Shown piece by piece: positions 23,891 through 35,473 of a stretch of DNA of 64,000 nt. The stretch comes from Chiua virens (lineage: Eukaryota > Basidiomycota > Agaricomycetes > Boletales > Boletaceae): NCBI GenBank assembly GCA_019787685.1, contig JAHNUO010000002.1, forward strand, positions 1,550,001-1,614,000. The letters run 5' to 3'. A program made the position numbers and the translations under genes. The notes beneath the pieces are model-generated. The model was not told the origin of the DNA. It saw nothing but the letters and a program-made list of their open reading frames with translations, and made no database searches. How positions within the stretch are numbered: the first letter of the stretch is position 1; each line of letters opens with the position of its first letter.

Positions 23891-26800
23891 TTACACAACA
23901 TTTCTACGTCCTACTCGCTCGGGGGTAATAGGTATGGGAAGGTCAGCCGCGTGCGAATAAAGCTCCTCGTCAGACGACGCGCACGATGACAAAGGCGAGT
24001 CTCCTGGCGAATCAAAGGGATTTGCAGGAGACGCATCCAGCAGCGCAGGTGCGATCACCAAGCTCCCCTTGTTCACTTCTACAGGTTTCTCAGTCTAACC
24101 ATTCAATATGAGGGCTGGAGTACTGACCTAGTTTGTCCCACCAGTGGAAGTCATCTGAGCTCGGGGCCGGCACTGTTATAAAGTAGTTCAAAGGCGATAA
24201 CCTAGAAATGGGAGATGAAGACTGACAGTCGTCCGTGTCGGATGGCAGGGCAAGAGCCGCAAGCTTCTCTTCGAGCACCTCGCCCGGAGTAGCAGCCAGG
24301 CTGGTCTCGAGTATCAAACGAGAAAGTGCAGCACGTTTTACGGTATCAATGACCCGCACTTTGGTTCGGAAGAACGCAAAAACTACCGACCAAACTCACT
24401 CGTTACAATTGTGTGGTAAGAAAAACGCTGAGTGTATTACCTGGTCGATGGTCAGAGCCTCGGAGTTCAGCTCGTGAGTAAACGGACAAGTCTAGGTTGC
24501 CTTTAAACAGGATCCTGTCTGGAATGCGAGTGAAACAAAGGAAACATGAACGTGCTGAGGTCGCGTACCAGTCCAAGCGGGTATTCGCATTTTCTCACTG
24601 GAGTCATAGTTGTCCGTCCCGACGTCGTACTTGTACGTAGGAGGGAATAACAATGGCCCTTCATCGTATCCCACAAAAGCTTCGCCGGCTTCGATCGATG
24701 ATCTTAGCTGTGTGCGCATTCAGTCTTCAATATGCCTCAGAACGTGGAGAGCTTACCTGGTCTGCTCCAACGAGCGGATCAAAATTCCCCTCCGTTGCGA
24801 GAGTTCGGACGCCTTCATTGTAAAGATCGATGCGATAATTGGTGTCGGCTAGCCAGATAACATTGCTACAGAATTTTCGTGAGAAGACATCTCTTCCATG
24901 GATCGCAGGCGTACTCGTGGCTTGCAATCGTTTTCCCTTTGAGAAAGTGCAGCCCTTTTGAAATCGTCCAAAAATCGGCATTGCGCTCTTCCACATTGGA
25001 GTGTCCGGCGGCAAAATGGGCCGTGACAAAGCAAAAGCTGGTATCGTGGTAGTCGAGTCGGACACCGACCCCTCCTTTATTTCCTGATATTCCCCGCAAA
25101 CCGGTCTAATCAAAAGGTCAACGAATGAGTTCTCAATGCTGATATAACTTGACCCACCTTACGAGTAGTACCTTCGACATTCCGAATGATGGAGGTTAAC
25201 TCTGATTTGACTATAACAAGAAGAGCAGTGCCGACGAGCTGCGAATAGAGTATTATCGCCCTCTGCCTAAACGAGATTAGGAAGTGGATACCTGCTCGCT
25301 GCGTAGAAGCACATATTCCCCGCAGGACTTTGGCCTGCCATTAATTGCTTCCATGATCTGATACTCCCATATCCGTCTGTATGTGGTCACTGAGCACGAC
25401 CCAGGCTACCCAAAGCATATTAATTTGAGTACCTTTTCTCGGGGTCAGTCTGGATGATTTGCTGGGCTGTGAGGAGTACTATCTCTTGGAAACCCAAAAC
25501 GAACATGTCTGGTCTATGGGACTTAACGTCAGCGGCGCCCTTATGCTCGATGTAAGATCCTACTCGAGAAAGTCTATATCGGCGAAAAGGTCAGACCTCC
25601 TGCATCACATGAGGCTTCGTTAACTCACTGTCTCGGGGGAACAACCAGGGAATCAAGCTCTCAGATGGAGGCTGCAAATTATATGTTCAGGTCAACGATA
25701 TTGAAAAATATTGCTTTGATTTACCCTGCCATTCACATTCCAAGTGCCGACAAAGATGGTACATGGACAAGTAGAAGAATACTCCGACACTCTGTAGACT
25801 TTGAGATTCAGGGCTAGTGAACACCGTAGATATTGAGACAGCTGACCGTTCGTTTAACGTTTTCCGGACTAGGTCATGAACAGGATCAAAGATATTTACT
25901 TGTGTCTGGCTGCTAAGGTTACCCTGTCACCCGTTAGAAATATGCTGGGGGAATAGCAGTCATAGAACCTACGAGGAACATATCAATTGCTAACTGCTTA
26001 TTTTTATCCTGGAAATTGTTGATATATGCTCTTGAAACGCTCTTCGTCGCATCAGAGAGAACACCTCGAAAGGATGTCACTCTCCCTCTCTCGGGAACAA
26101 GTAAACCAGATGGACCTACCTGCTAGTGTCCGTTTCCCAGTCCGCGTAAAACTTGTATTTAAGGCACCAGTGCCAGCGTATATGCGCGATAGTGCGTCAC
26201 CATTTTCTGCCCAGAGCTCCCTGTGGTACGTCCAAAGAGCACTGGCTTGTAACCATTCGCGGTGGACAAGGCCAAGAAACTGTTCAATCGCCTTGCGTGA
26301 AAGAATATCTTGAACGAAATTGGTCCGGTCCAAACTAGACCAAAGGTTAACAACGAGCAGATAGGGTTCAAATTCACGTTACCAATCCAGACAGTTTACT
26401 CTGAATACTCCATGCTGCTCTGTGATTTTTTGTCCCGTCGAGGCATCGATTAACGTGAATCCAAAGCGATCCATATTATCAGCAATATCTTCCGAACGTC
26501 TTTGCGCTCATAAGAGGCTGAACAAGCGACCAGGTGATCAGCTTACCCAAGATCCCTTATAATGCTATCATGACCGCCGATTCTGACAGCGTTGTGGAAA
26601 TCGTAGTGAGTGATGCCGAGCTGATCGCCCCAAATCCCTCGTGCTTGGTATAGATGTTTAGCATACGCCGCTGTTAAAGTGGCTTCGTTCTCTTTTGTAC
26701 CAAGCAGATTAATTGCATGTGCCGCGTCGTATTCTTCTACGAGGTGTGCAAAGTGGCGTTCAAACGCGGGTTGCGATGCTTGTGGACGGGTTATTTGAAT

Positions 26801-28002
26801 ACGTTGACCAAATGTTTGTATCCCCTGTTGTTCCCAAAACACTGCCGGTGCAAAAGTGACATGAAGACGAGCCTGAGTGGGAAAACAACATACAAGGTAC
26901 ACTCCCTCGAACTTGCGTGTAACTCGTGGAGTGCTGGTCTGTGCTCAAGATCGTTTCCGTCTGCGATCCTTACTTAGAAACGGGATAATGAATGTTCGAT
27001 TGCACACTCGCCTCTACGAAATTTGCGGTATTTCCGTCATCATCAACACCTCTGGTATTGAAACGGGTTCCTGCTCTCTTCCATCCAAGGCGTGATATCA
27101 GCGACAATGTCGCAATCACGGGGGAGCCATTGACAGGCGGTGCTGGGAGAGCCATGGTGGACACCCCTACGTACCCCTGTATGGCAAGGACCTAAGAATG
27201 GCCAGAAATTCATATGTGATCAGAAGGTATCGAGTAATATTGCGCACGATGAATTGGCATCGATCGAGATCCTGGCATTCATGTGGGTCAAGTTGCTCCC
27301 GAAAATCGAGTAAACTTCGGATAATGTATTCGTTCCAAACGAATCGTTCATCAAAAACTCCAACATCATTTTGAGTGCCGCTGTCTCGAGACAATCGTAC
27401 AGCAAGCCGAGTTGATAAGTCCCATGGTGGCTCCAAGGCATAGTAGAAGGAACCAGAAGACAATATCTTTGTGAGGGGCATACACGGGTGTTCAAAGACT
27501 TGGTTTGAATTGAGGCCCTGTACATATACTTCCCGGGTTGGCATCGCTTCCATGTTTTCAGGACTGACGAGCGAGTCTTGGGAAGACGAGAAATCGTCCC
27601 ATGAGGATGATGTCAGGGAGTAGAACCGGACTTCGTGGATTCTCGCCACCTTCTCCGGAAGTGACTCAGATGGGCGAGTATCCCCAACTTCGGTAGCCGC
27701 AGTGATGACCGCGAGGAATATATCTACGTTGAAAATGAGTATGTGCCCGCGATACGACGATACGTGTACGTGCCATTTTCTACCGAGATGAGTCCCAAGC
27801 ATCCTTTCACAGAACGGCGTGTCAACTTGACTGTGCCGTTAAGATTTACTTGACCGCCGGGGAGAAATTCGACCACGACTTGGCTTGCATTGGCTGCCGC
27901 CGCGCGGAATGTAAGCACCCTGTGTGGGTGACCCAGCCTCTCCTCACGAGAGCTTGTCAGGAGATAGAGGGTTCGTGGGTTATGTCCAAGATAGAGATGC
28001 AT
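23891..28002 (-). CDS. Synaptojanin-type inositol polyphosphate 5-phosphatase (Sac + 5-ptase)
   Basis: This protein would dephosphorylate PI(4,5)P2 and related lipids during endocytosis and actin-patch turnover (yeast Inp51/52/53). ATG 28002 gives [20 protein letters not shown]. The Sac domain includes [60 protein letters not shown] and the catalytic [18 protein letters not shown] (about 26330-26430, joined across an intron), so the CX5R site is intact. The 5-phosphatase domain shows [75 protein letters not shown] and PAWTDRIL. The WLADTNYR motif has Ala where WxGDxNYR usually has Gly. The C-terminus contains NPFDSPGD, a possible EH-domain ligand, and ends TAG-type stop near 23891. There are many introns. 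Orientation is convergent with SF3A3. Confidence 0.9.
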
Positions 28003-28361
28003 CTGCACGAAGAGAGGATCGCAATTGGACTAGAACTCGTGATCCAGTCCAAGCCCCCAGCCCATAGACCACAGCAGAAAAACTGGAGTGATGAGAACTG
28101 CTATCACACACTAGTATTAATACTAAAGTGATTGTGTAAAGATAGCTCCGCCACTGCAAACAATGATGGGCCCTTAGCCCTTAGGCCTCAAGTACCCGAT
28201 TTCAGGTGATGAATGCCCAAGGACTGGTGCTGATCATAATTGCGCAGGAGCCTATGTACCCACTCGGAGCAGCGGTATAATACGAGACAACCTCAGACTA
28301 TGTACCGAACGTAGCCTCTTGACGAATGCAAAAAGACTCGTATATTGTCCGTAGGCGTTAC

Positions 28362-29433
28362 TCAATCGTCTACCGACCCATCACGCACAGAACTCGGGAC
28401 TCGTCTAGATGAAAGCGTGACATTATCACCTGCGACGCCTCCAGAAGGCATTGGCATGATGGGGTAGTGTTTGTATGGTGGAACAGCCCCAGGGCGAGAC
28501 TTGTGGGTCGGGCTATGCGGAGGTGAAAGGAAAGGTGAACGTGGGGACGGTATCGATAGCGAGGACAATGGATAAGCGGGGACTGAAGCTAGTGACGGAG
28601 GGTTAATTAATCCATTTGACTTGTCCAAAGGCGGGGTCTTGTCCTTGGAAAAGCCAGAAAACATGGATTTGAAGAGCGAAGATTTGGATCTTTGAGTAGC
28701 GGTAGAAGATGGACCTACAACACGTGTCAAGTAAGAATCCAAAAGACGGGACGAGTAAATGTACCCGAGGATGTGGGAAGTGCATTATCGTTTGCGCTCA
28801 GGCTCAAGAACAAAAACAACGGGACAAGCCAAACGCAGATCCCAAAGAAGGTTGCGATATCTGCGAAGCCGGGTGCGTTAGAGACAGAAGCACGATTCCT
28901 GTTGTAGGAGGGCCTGGTATTGCGAGCGAGGCGGGAAAAATGCGTGAACCACAGAAAGTGATTCATGACTGCCATGAGACACGAAGCAATGAACGAAGCA
29001 GAAGACAGTGAAATGAGGGGCCATTGGTTCGAGAAGTTCTGCAGATACACTAGGTGGGAGATGATTGAGAATATCGTCTGGAGCAGGGGCAGAGAATCGG
29101 TGACGTAGAGTAGCACGTGCAAAGCAATGATAACCTGAGGAGAAAATGTGAAGAGACTATTTGAGATAGAAGAGCGTACGGACACAGATTCCTCTTTGTC
29201 CAACTAGCTTAGCAAGGCGAAAGTGTTCTTCAATTAATTCGGAGATATAGAGTAATCCGCTAGCTGAAGTGTAGTTAGCAGCATGGAGCGGTCGAGAGGG
29301 CTTGGACCAACCGAGAGAAAGGGTCATGAACACGAAAGCAGCCACAGCAGCGACATAGCTGAATGGATGGATGAATGACAGGTGATATCAAAAGCTGAAG
29401 AGACACAAACCTAAGATAGTGAAGCAAAAACAT
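28362..29433 (-). CDS. SVP26: Svp26/TEX261 family ER-Golgi membrane protein with long C-terminal tail
   Basis: Svp26 is an adaptor that loads mannosyltransferases and other type II proteins into COPII vesicles. ATG 29433 gives MFLLHYLSYVAAVAAFVFMT joined over a first intron, then LASGLLYISELIEEHFRLAK, GQRG and, after an intron, VIIALHVLLYVTDSLPLLQT, LVYLQNFSNQWPLISLSS and FADIATFFGICVWLVPLFLF. Four hydrophobic segments are evident, as in the family. The signature SANDNALPTSSG normally lies near the C-terminus. Here an intron (gtacat...tgtag) leads into an extra tail of about 110 residues rich in Ser/Pro, with SKSSLFKSMFSGFSKDKTPP and several SPxSP-like repeats, stop at 28362-28364. The tail could carry cytosolic phosphorylation or sorting signals. 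Confidence 0.9.
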
Positions 29434-29878
29434 TGGACTGGGACGGACGTGCAACCGAAAAGTGACTTGGTAGTGTTTCCAAAAGAGGTAAAAATAAATA
29501 CGATTGGTAGCTATGTACTACATTGTTACAAGGCATGTTTGATGGGTGCGAAGCATCTACCCACATCTAACGGATAGCACCGCGTGAAAGATGCATTAGA
29601 ACCCTCTTCTCTTCTCGGTCCTCGCCATTTGATGGACCAACATTGCGCCATGCTCGTTGTCCATCTGGGTTAAGATAGACCTGGGGGAAAAGAGTGGGAT
29701 CAGCAGCGGAGTCAAATATATATTGGCTTAGGGCAGGTCGACCCTGGCTGTGACTTGTCGTTGTCAGATTGATCCCCCGTAATCTCACGTGAACGTCCTA
29801 GTTCGCCATATATGTAGTCCGTTCAGGACCCGCACATATTGTTAGTCCTACTTTTCTCTCATCCTAGCTGCCACTCTG
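29434..29878. promoter_or_regulatory. Divergent promoter, SVP26/DUF7704
   Basis: This 445-base gap lies between divergent start codons. On the minus strand there is a 73-codon open frame (29567-29788) without an ATG. It has no recognisable motif and I do not call it a gene. The rest is presumed promoter and 5'UTR. Confidence 0.4.
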
Positions 29879-30488
29879 ATGCAGCGCCCAACCTCTGCGG
29901 TCCCCGACTTTTACTACACTCTCTTCGCCTTCTATGAGCCCGCTATAACCTTTATTGGCTTCATTGGGGCCCTGTATGATCCAGAATCGGTAATATCCCT
30001 CCCCTTTCCTTATCCTCTCATCTCAGGTTCTGATACTTAATCCCCAGACTCATAACGCTCAAGCCCCGTGGCCTGCAAATAGCCCCCCTCCTGCAGTGCT
30101 TCCCAAGGCTTCGGTCGTAACGGTCATTCAGCTCGCCCACGTTTGCGCCCTCATCGGTCTCCTTAATATCTTCGTCCTCACAGCCGTTAGAAAGCACTTG
30201 GCTTCCCAACCCGCTGTCCAGGAAAAGGTTGTCCGCGCGATGTTGACCCCTCTTGTCTTCGGGGACATTATGCATCTCTACGTCACAGTGTGGGCCTTGG
30301 GTGATAACCGTTGGGATTTTGCGCAGTGGACTCCGATGCTATGGGCAACCGAAGTTTTGGGCGTCAGTTTATTGATCCCAAGGGTTATGTGGCATCTCGG
30401 TGTTTGGAGGTATGTTGATGCTAGGGACCGGATTCCTGCACACCCAGGCAACCCTCAGCTAGATACCCAGTTGTTGGAGAAAGAATGA
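29879..30488 (+). CDS. DUF7704-type fungal membrane protein
   Basis: ATG 29879 gives MQRPTSAVPDFYYTLFAFYE, then PAITFIGFIGALYDPES. One intron (gtaata...ccccag, about 29992-30048) joins to THNAQAPWP. Four hydrophobic stretches follow the usual layout: FAFYEPAITFIGFIGAL, VTVIQLAHVCALIGLLNIFV, LVFGDIMHLYVTVWALG and MLWATEVLGVSLLIPRVMWH. The C-terminal tail is short and polar (PGNPQLDTQLLEKE, TGA 30486-30488). The combination 'FYYTxFxFYEP ... YDP' and the late GDIMHLY/W segment match the fungal integral membrane family I know as DUF7704, whose function is unknown. Length about 180 residues. Confidence 0.75.
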
Positions 30489-30621
30489 ACATTTATTTCC
30501 TCATTTAATCCACATAAATTACTACTATACAGGAGACCACTCGTTTTTGTACACTCAGTACTACTGCATGCTAGGTGCACAGGGTATTTGTCTTGTCTTC
30601 CCCATTTCGAATCGAAAAGGT

Positions 30622-33450
30622 TTAGTAAGGGCTGTTTACGATGCCGGACCTGCTTTGCAGGCTCATTGGCGCAAGCGATGTTCTCGTTGGCTTCTTCAGA
30701 TTTTTCTTGTTGATCGCCAATACGTTATTCTCCAAGGCAACAATCTAAATCTCTGATAAGAACCGTAAACCCACATCAATATGATAGGGCCACTTACGAT
30801 TTCTTTGTCATCTCCAAATTTGAAACTATCCTGAACCACATTATCCTCATACTTCTTGATCTCGTATTTCTCAAGTTGTCCCTTCTTCACCTTCTTGAAG
30901 TCCCAAGCGATGACATATTTTCCAGTCGAAGTGACTATAGCATTCTCTTCTTGACCCTCCCCTAGATTAAACCTGGGAAAAGAAAATAATCTAGGCATCG
31001 GGCGTACTCGGGTTTGAAATTCCACCTACCGAGCAGGGGAGAAGCTGATTTCGTGATTCATGTACGCAACATGCTCCGAACGCAACGTAAGTCGTCGGGG
31101 CATCGGCTTCGCGTCTGCAGGGAAACTGCGATCGAATCCAAGGGATCCAGCATATCTGCCCTCGCCGATAAGTGTGTCGATCAGCAGTAAATAGCTCTTC
31201 GTTGTTGCGACAATCCACCGTCCGTTCGCAGTTGCATCAATGCCAAGGATAGGGTCCCCAAGAGGTGGCAACGCTGTCTTTGCATTCTTGCCAATGCAAT
31301 CGAAGAGTCGGATGTCACCCTTCTCACTCGCTATGGCGAGTTTACCGCTAGCTGTGGTTGCAAGGCCGGAAAACTTGTTCTTGCTGACGTACTGCTTATA
31401 TTGGCTGTCGACCATTTTGTTTCCAGAAATACGCGGGTCGATACGGAAAAGTGCGTTGTGAGACGCACCAACAAGAGTCTGCTCCCTGGTTGTTTGGGCA
31501 AATTTGTTATCAGGCGCCATATGGTCCACCGTAACGTCGTCGTGAACTTTCCACTCTTCCACCACTTTTCCACGTTCAATGTCCATGTTATATAGAGAGT
31601 GAGGGTCTGAAGGGTTCATTAAGATCATTTTCGTGTCTTGATCATGTAACATAACCTTCCACTCTTGTCAGCATATTTCATCCACATACACGAGAATAAA
31701 ACTACCTCTCGGGGTTTGAACTCCTTCCCTTTGGGGGTTGAAACCTTGCTGATGGTTGCAAAGTATTTCACTTGATTATCGCCTGTGTGAGAGAAGACAC
31801 CGATATTATTCCCCCGCACGACGTATGAGCGATCACCCTTGTATCCAACTGTCAACATGGAGTTCCGCTCTCCAGATAATCTGGGAATGTCTGACTCGTC
31901 CTCGTCCTCTTCCTCCTCGTCGCTCGGCTCTGAGACAATCAGAAATACGACATTACTTTTGGAGAGAATAGGAGTCACCTTCATCAGGATCAAGCTCAGA
32001 TAAGACCTCCTCTTCGTCCCCCTCTTCATCTCCTGCGTCACGCATCACCACATCTTCAGAATTGGAACCCATGACATATGCTTGCTCGTCTGCCTAATAG
32101 AAGGTTAACGTATCCTGTCAACCGATGCCAAGGGCGGATTACCTTAATTTTAGTCCAAGGCACTTGATGTAGCGTTTCCCATGCTGCTCGAGTAAAAGCC
32201 GCTTTGAACCTTTTATACTCCTCTGGAGAGCTGAACTGAAGGGCCCAACTTCCGTACGTTCCTCCAATATTATAATTCCATGTGAGAGAGTGGGTCTGTT
32301 GGGCCCATCGAGGGTTCATATCGGAGGCGATCTTGTGCATTGTCAGGTCGCCCTCATCACACCTTGCGACGAGCCAGTAATTGTAGCCATTTGGAGCGCC
32401 CTCGAGAATTTTTGCTTCGAGGACCTCATCGTGCGCAGACACAAAACCGTCAGCGTCCAGGTCCCAGGCAAAGAAATATGCTTGAGCCCCAGCAATTTCT
32501 GGTAGATCCGCACTTTGTATGACAGACTTGGATTTACTGGCGACCTTGTTTGGCGTAGTATCGACGGGTTGTTTAGTGACCGATGTGTCCTCGACGGTGG
32601 CTGGAAGATTTTCCGTCCCCTTTCGAGTCGCAGAAGCTTTCTCTTTCGTGGCTTTTGTTCTGATATTCTTGGGTGTAGGACGCCTGGAGAGAGAAAGATT
32701 GGGAAGGGCCATGTGTGGTCGCATGTTAGGACACTCACTTCCAAACGAATTGATCGAGTTCCGAATCCGAAGCGCCATCGACACTTGTCCTGTATTTGCG
32801 TTCGTACATGGCGCGGTACATGCAAGTTTCAAAGAATGCACGTGTAGGTGCGTTCGTCCCCTCTGTCATGAGAAACTCATAAAGTTCGTCAACATCGCCG
32901 TCCAGATCACGCCACACAAAGGAAGCCTCTTGTGGGGTCTCTCCGGGACCAGGCCGGAACTCGAGCTCCTCGCTGATGAGGAAGACTTTCTCTTCGTCGG
33001 CTAGAGCACTATGAGCAGGGTTCAAGGAAAACAAACATGTCGTACTTTCGTCTTCGTCCTCTAATAGTTCTTGGTCACCTTCCTCATATACACGGGTGAT
33101 AACAAGCTGAAAGTTATGCTCGAGGGAAGGGACCCGTCGTATGGAGGCAATTGCCTCATTATAACTGCGAAGGGGATGTGTATCCGATGTAAAGATAGAA
33201 TGGAGATATGAACACATACATGCATTCCCTAGAGGACCGCACGTTCCCTGGCCTGACAAGATACAATTGGCCCGACTCGATTTTGACTACCTCGGCGGCA
33301 TTAGGATCTTCTGGCGAAGTTGTGAGTCAAATGGGATGATCAGAACGAACTTGCGCCTACGCCAGACTCTGCCAAATACTTTTGATTTGTGTCAGTATTA
33401 AAATCGTGTCTGATAGTTTATCGCAACCTACTGCTCTTGAAGATGTTCAT
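30622..33450 (-). CDS. VID27: Vacuolar import and degradation protein Vid27
   Basis: Vid27 is a large cytosolic protein with a C-terminal beta-propeller, linked in yeast to fructose-1,6-bisphosphatase vacuolar degradation. ATG 33450 gives MNIFKS, which splices over two introns to IFGRVWQDPNAAEVVKIESG, then QLYLVRPG. Next come RVYEEGDQELLEDEDESTTC and VWRDLDGDVDELYEFLMTEG. A PH-like middle part has AYFFAWDLDADGFVSAHDEV. An acidic linker (EPSDEEEEDEDESD) leads to the propeller: MILMNPSDPHSLYNMDIERG, VVEEWKVHDDVTVDHMAPDN, KNKFSGLATTASGKLAIASE and DPILGIDATANGRWIVATTK. The final exon reads IVALENNVLAINKKNLKKPT and ends SGIVNSPY, TAA (30622-30624). Domain order and length agree with the family. 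Confidence 0.9.
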
Positions 33451-33743
33451 TGTGGGCAAGTCAGAGTAGGAATGCTGTGACACGCGTGTTACTTGCGTGG
33501 CCTCGTGACGCGACTTTCTGGTACTGCGATGTCGACTATAGCAGGCAGGTCTCCCTCGTACGCTATGTTCTTAACCTGTCCTCACGCTTGAATTCGGCGC
33601 TCAGCAAACACCTCGCCAGTGTCTTCACCACTGAAAAATCGCACCGTCAACCCGGGCCAGGTATACCTACATTAATACTCCTCTTGCGCTCGCTTAATAC
33701 CATCTTTCTCCAGGGTGTCACCACTTCTCCATCGTCGACAACG
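33451..33743. promoter_or_regulatory. Divergent promoter upstream of VID27 and a small gene
   Basis: There are 293 bases between the VID27 start and the next plus-strand ATG. The plus frame is open through much of it but has no early ATG, so I leave it as 5' region. Confidence 0.35.
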
Positions 33744-33923
33744 ATGTCCGAGTCTGGCGTCAGTACTAGTTTCCATCAGCCGGACGATCTCGCCGTTCGC
33801 GCCCACGCGTCTGCTGGATTTCTCGCGACACGCAAGATAACTATACGGTCAGATCCTGCGCTTCTCACATGTTTCGATACAGCAGATAAACAGCTTTATG
33901 ACCTTTGGGTTCCGAGGCGATGA
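33744..33923 (+). CDS. Small hypothetical protein (59 residues)
   Basis: ATG 33744 opens MSESGVSTSFHQPDDLAVRA, then HASAGFLATRKITIRSDPAL and LTCFDTADKQLYDLWVPRR, TGA 33921-33923. No family is recognised. The composition is protein-like, with a balanced helix-forming middle and no low complexity, and an upstream start in the same open frame would require a non-ATG codon. It is divergent from VID27 and about 250 bases before SGF73. It may be a small conserved gene or the first exon of something longer; I found no obvious downstream exon. Function unknown. Confidence 0.4.
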   Translation: MSESGVSTSFHQPDDLAVRAHASAGFLATRKITIRSDPALLTCFDTADKQLYDLWVPRR

Positions 33924-34176
33924 TCTATCGTTCTCTGCCTAGATTCACTCGAACAATACACTGTCCTTTGTACCAGGCAATCCAACTATTGGCCTTGTTG
34001 GGGTTCGCCTATAAACTCTTACTCCATTTCAACGGAACTCTGGTCTAAAACGTTTGAGTTTGGCTGTACTACCTTGAATGCATAGATACTATTTAGTACA
34101 ACGTTGAAATTTGAACATTGTAAATCGTTCTTTTGAGAAGGTTGTTTTCATTCCATTTACGTAAATCGGGTTGCGT

Positions 34177-35349
34177 ATGACTTGGACAGGAACGACCATG
34201 GTGCTCAAACTCAAACGACCTAGTCATTCACCAATCCCTTTTTCCTGGGATTCATTGACTGTTCCGCGCCACAGCCCACCTCCAACAGAAGCGCAGGTGA
34301 CAGAGTTACCTTCCCCACCTACATCATGGCTGTCTGCGCGCGACATGAAGATCTTCGGCGTTGAGCCACTCAGATCAGATCTGGGTGTAGTACGTTGCAG
34401 TGACTGCGATAAACCAGTGCTACGGAGCGCCATTTCGGATCATGCAAGTGAGTCCGATATACTCACTACCTATGAATATCTCGTGTTTATCCCATATCCC
34501 ATCCCAAAGTAAATTGCAGCGACATACGATCGGGCAAGAAGTGGGTGAAGAACAAGTCAACAGACGGTGAAGGTATTAATCAATTTCTGTTCCTCATGTA
34601 GCTCTCTTTGATTAACCGCAAGCCTGGGGTTCATTCGCTTGACAGTGGAGTTGAAGAAAGGCAAGAAGCGCGGAGTGGACGGTGAAGAAGGAGACGACCC
34701 ATCAGAACCAAACAAGAAGAAGACAAAGATCACAAAGGGTCGGACGAAAGGTCCGGTGGACTACGACAAGCAATGTGGTGTCATCAATGACAAAGGGCTC
34801 CCGTGCTCGCGCTCACTTACGTGCAAAGCACACTCGATGGGGGCCAAGCGGGCGGTGCAAGGTCGCTCAAGAGGATATGATGAGCTGCTTCTCGAATGGA
34901 ATCGGGCCCATAACCCTAATTGGGTCGAGCCGGTTAAGAAGGAGACCAAAGCGGAGAAGAAGGAAAAGAGGGAGAAAGAAAAGGCAGAGAAGAAGAGACT
35001 GGCAATGGAAGCCGCAATTGCATCGGGCATGGATCCTAACAAGGCGGTAACAAAGAAAGCACCGAAGAAGACTCAGGCGCCTACCACGACAGCTCGGTTA
35101 GAGGGCGACGACGTAGCAGAGAATCTAGATGATCTGGATTCAGAAGCGGAGGTTGAGTCGCTGGTGAAAGCGGTTCAAGAAGCACAGTCGAAAGGAATTG
35201 TCGGCGTCCCTCTTGCAGTTCCGAATTCTGAAAGTTCATGGTTTGTTCTGCGACGAGAACGTTTGAGGAACTGTCGAGACTTGCTGGCAAGTGCTCTAGC
35301 TCCTAGTACTGCGCGAAATGGGGTAAGCGCGGGTATTGCGATAATTTGA
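34177..35349 (+). CDS. SGF73: SAGA-associated factor 73 (ataxin-7-like, SCA7 domain)
   Basis: Sgf73 anchors the Ubp8 deubiquitinase module to the SAGA coactivator complex. From ATG 34177 (alternative ATG 34198) the N-terminal part has PTSWLSARDMKIFGVEPL, then a C2HC zinc finger: CSDCDKPVLRSAISDHA spliced across an intron to INCSDIRSGKKWVKNK. After a second intron (acceptor gacag at about 34646) a Lys-rich tract precedes the SCA7 domain: VDYDKQCGVINDKGLPCSRS, LTCKAHSMGAKRAVQGRSRG, YDELLLEWNRAHNPNW. A charged coiled coil (KETKAEKKEKREKEKAEKKR) follows. The C-terminal exon continues to TGA at 35349. If the donor ggtaagc at about 35324 is used, a few different C-terminal residues would end near 35432. 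Immediately downstream is WSS1. Confidence 0.9.
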
Positions 35350-35473
35350 GTCTGTGGACTGGTACCATAGCTACATCCTGTTAGTATTACTGCATTAGCC
35401 TCATACCTTGTAAATGAATGCTAATGCTTTCTTTTGGACAACCAACTTCCTTCACGAACCCACCACACCGATA

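Noticed and set aside
26330..26400. tRNA-like T-loop sequence (gggttcaaattc)
   Set aside because: No acceptor stem or anticodon arm can be formed around it, and it lies inside an intron of the synaptojanin gene between the two halves of the Sac catalytic motif.
29567..29788. 73-codon minus-strand frame between SVP26 and the DUF7704 gene
   Set aside because: It has no ATG, no recognisable motif and lies in a divergent promoter.
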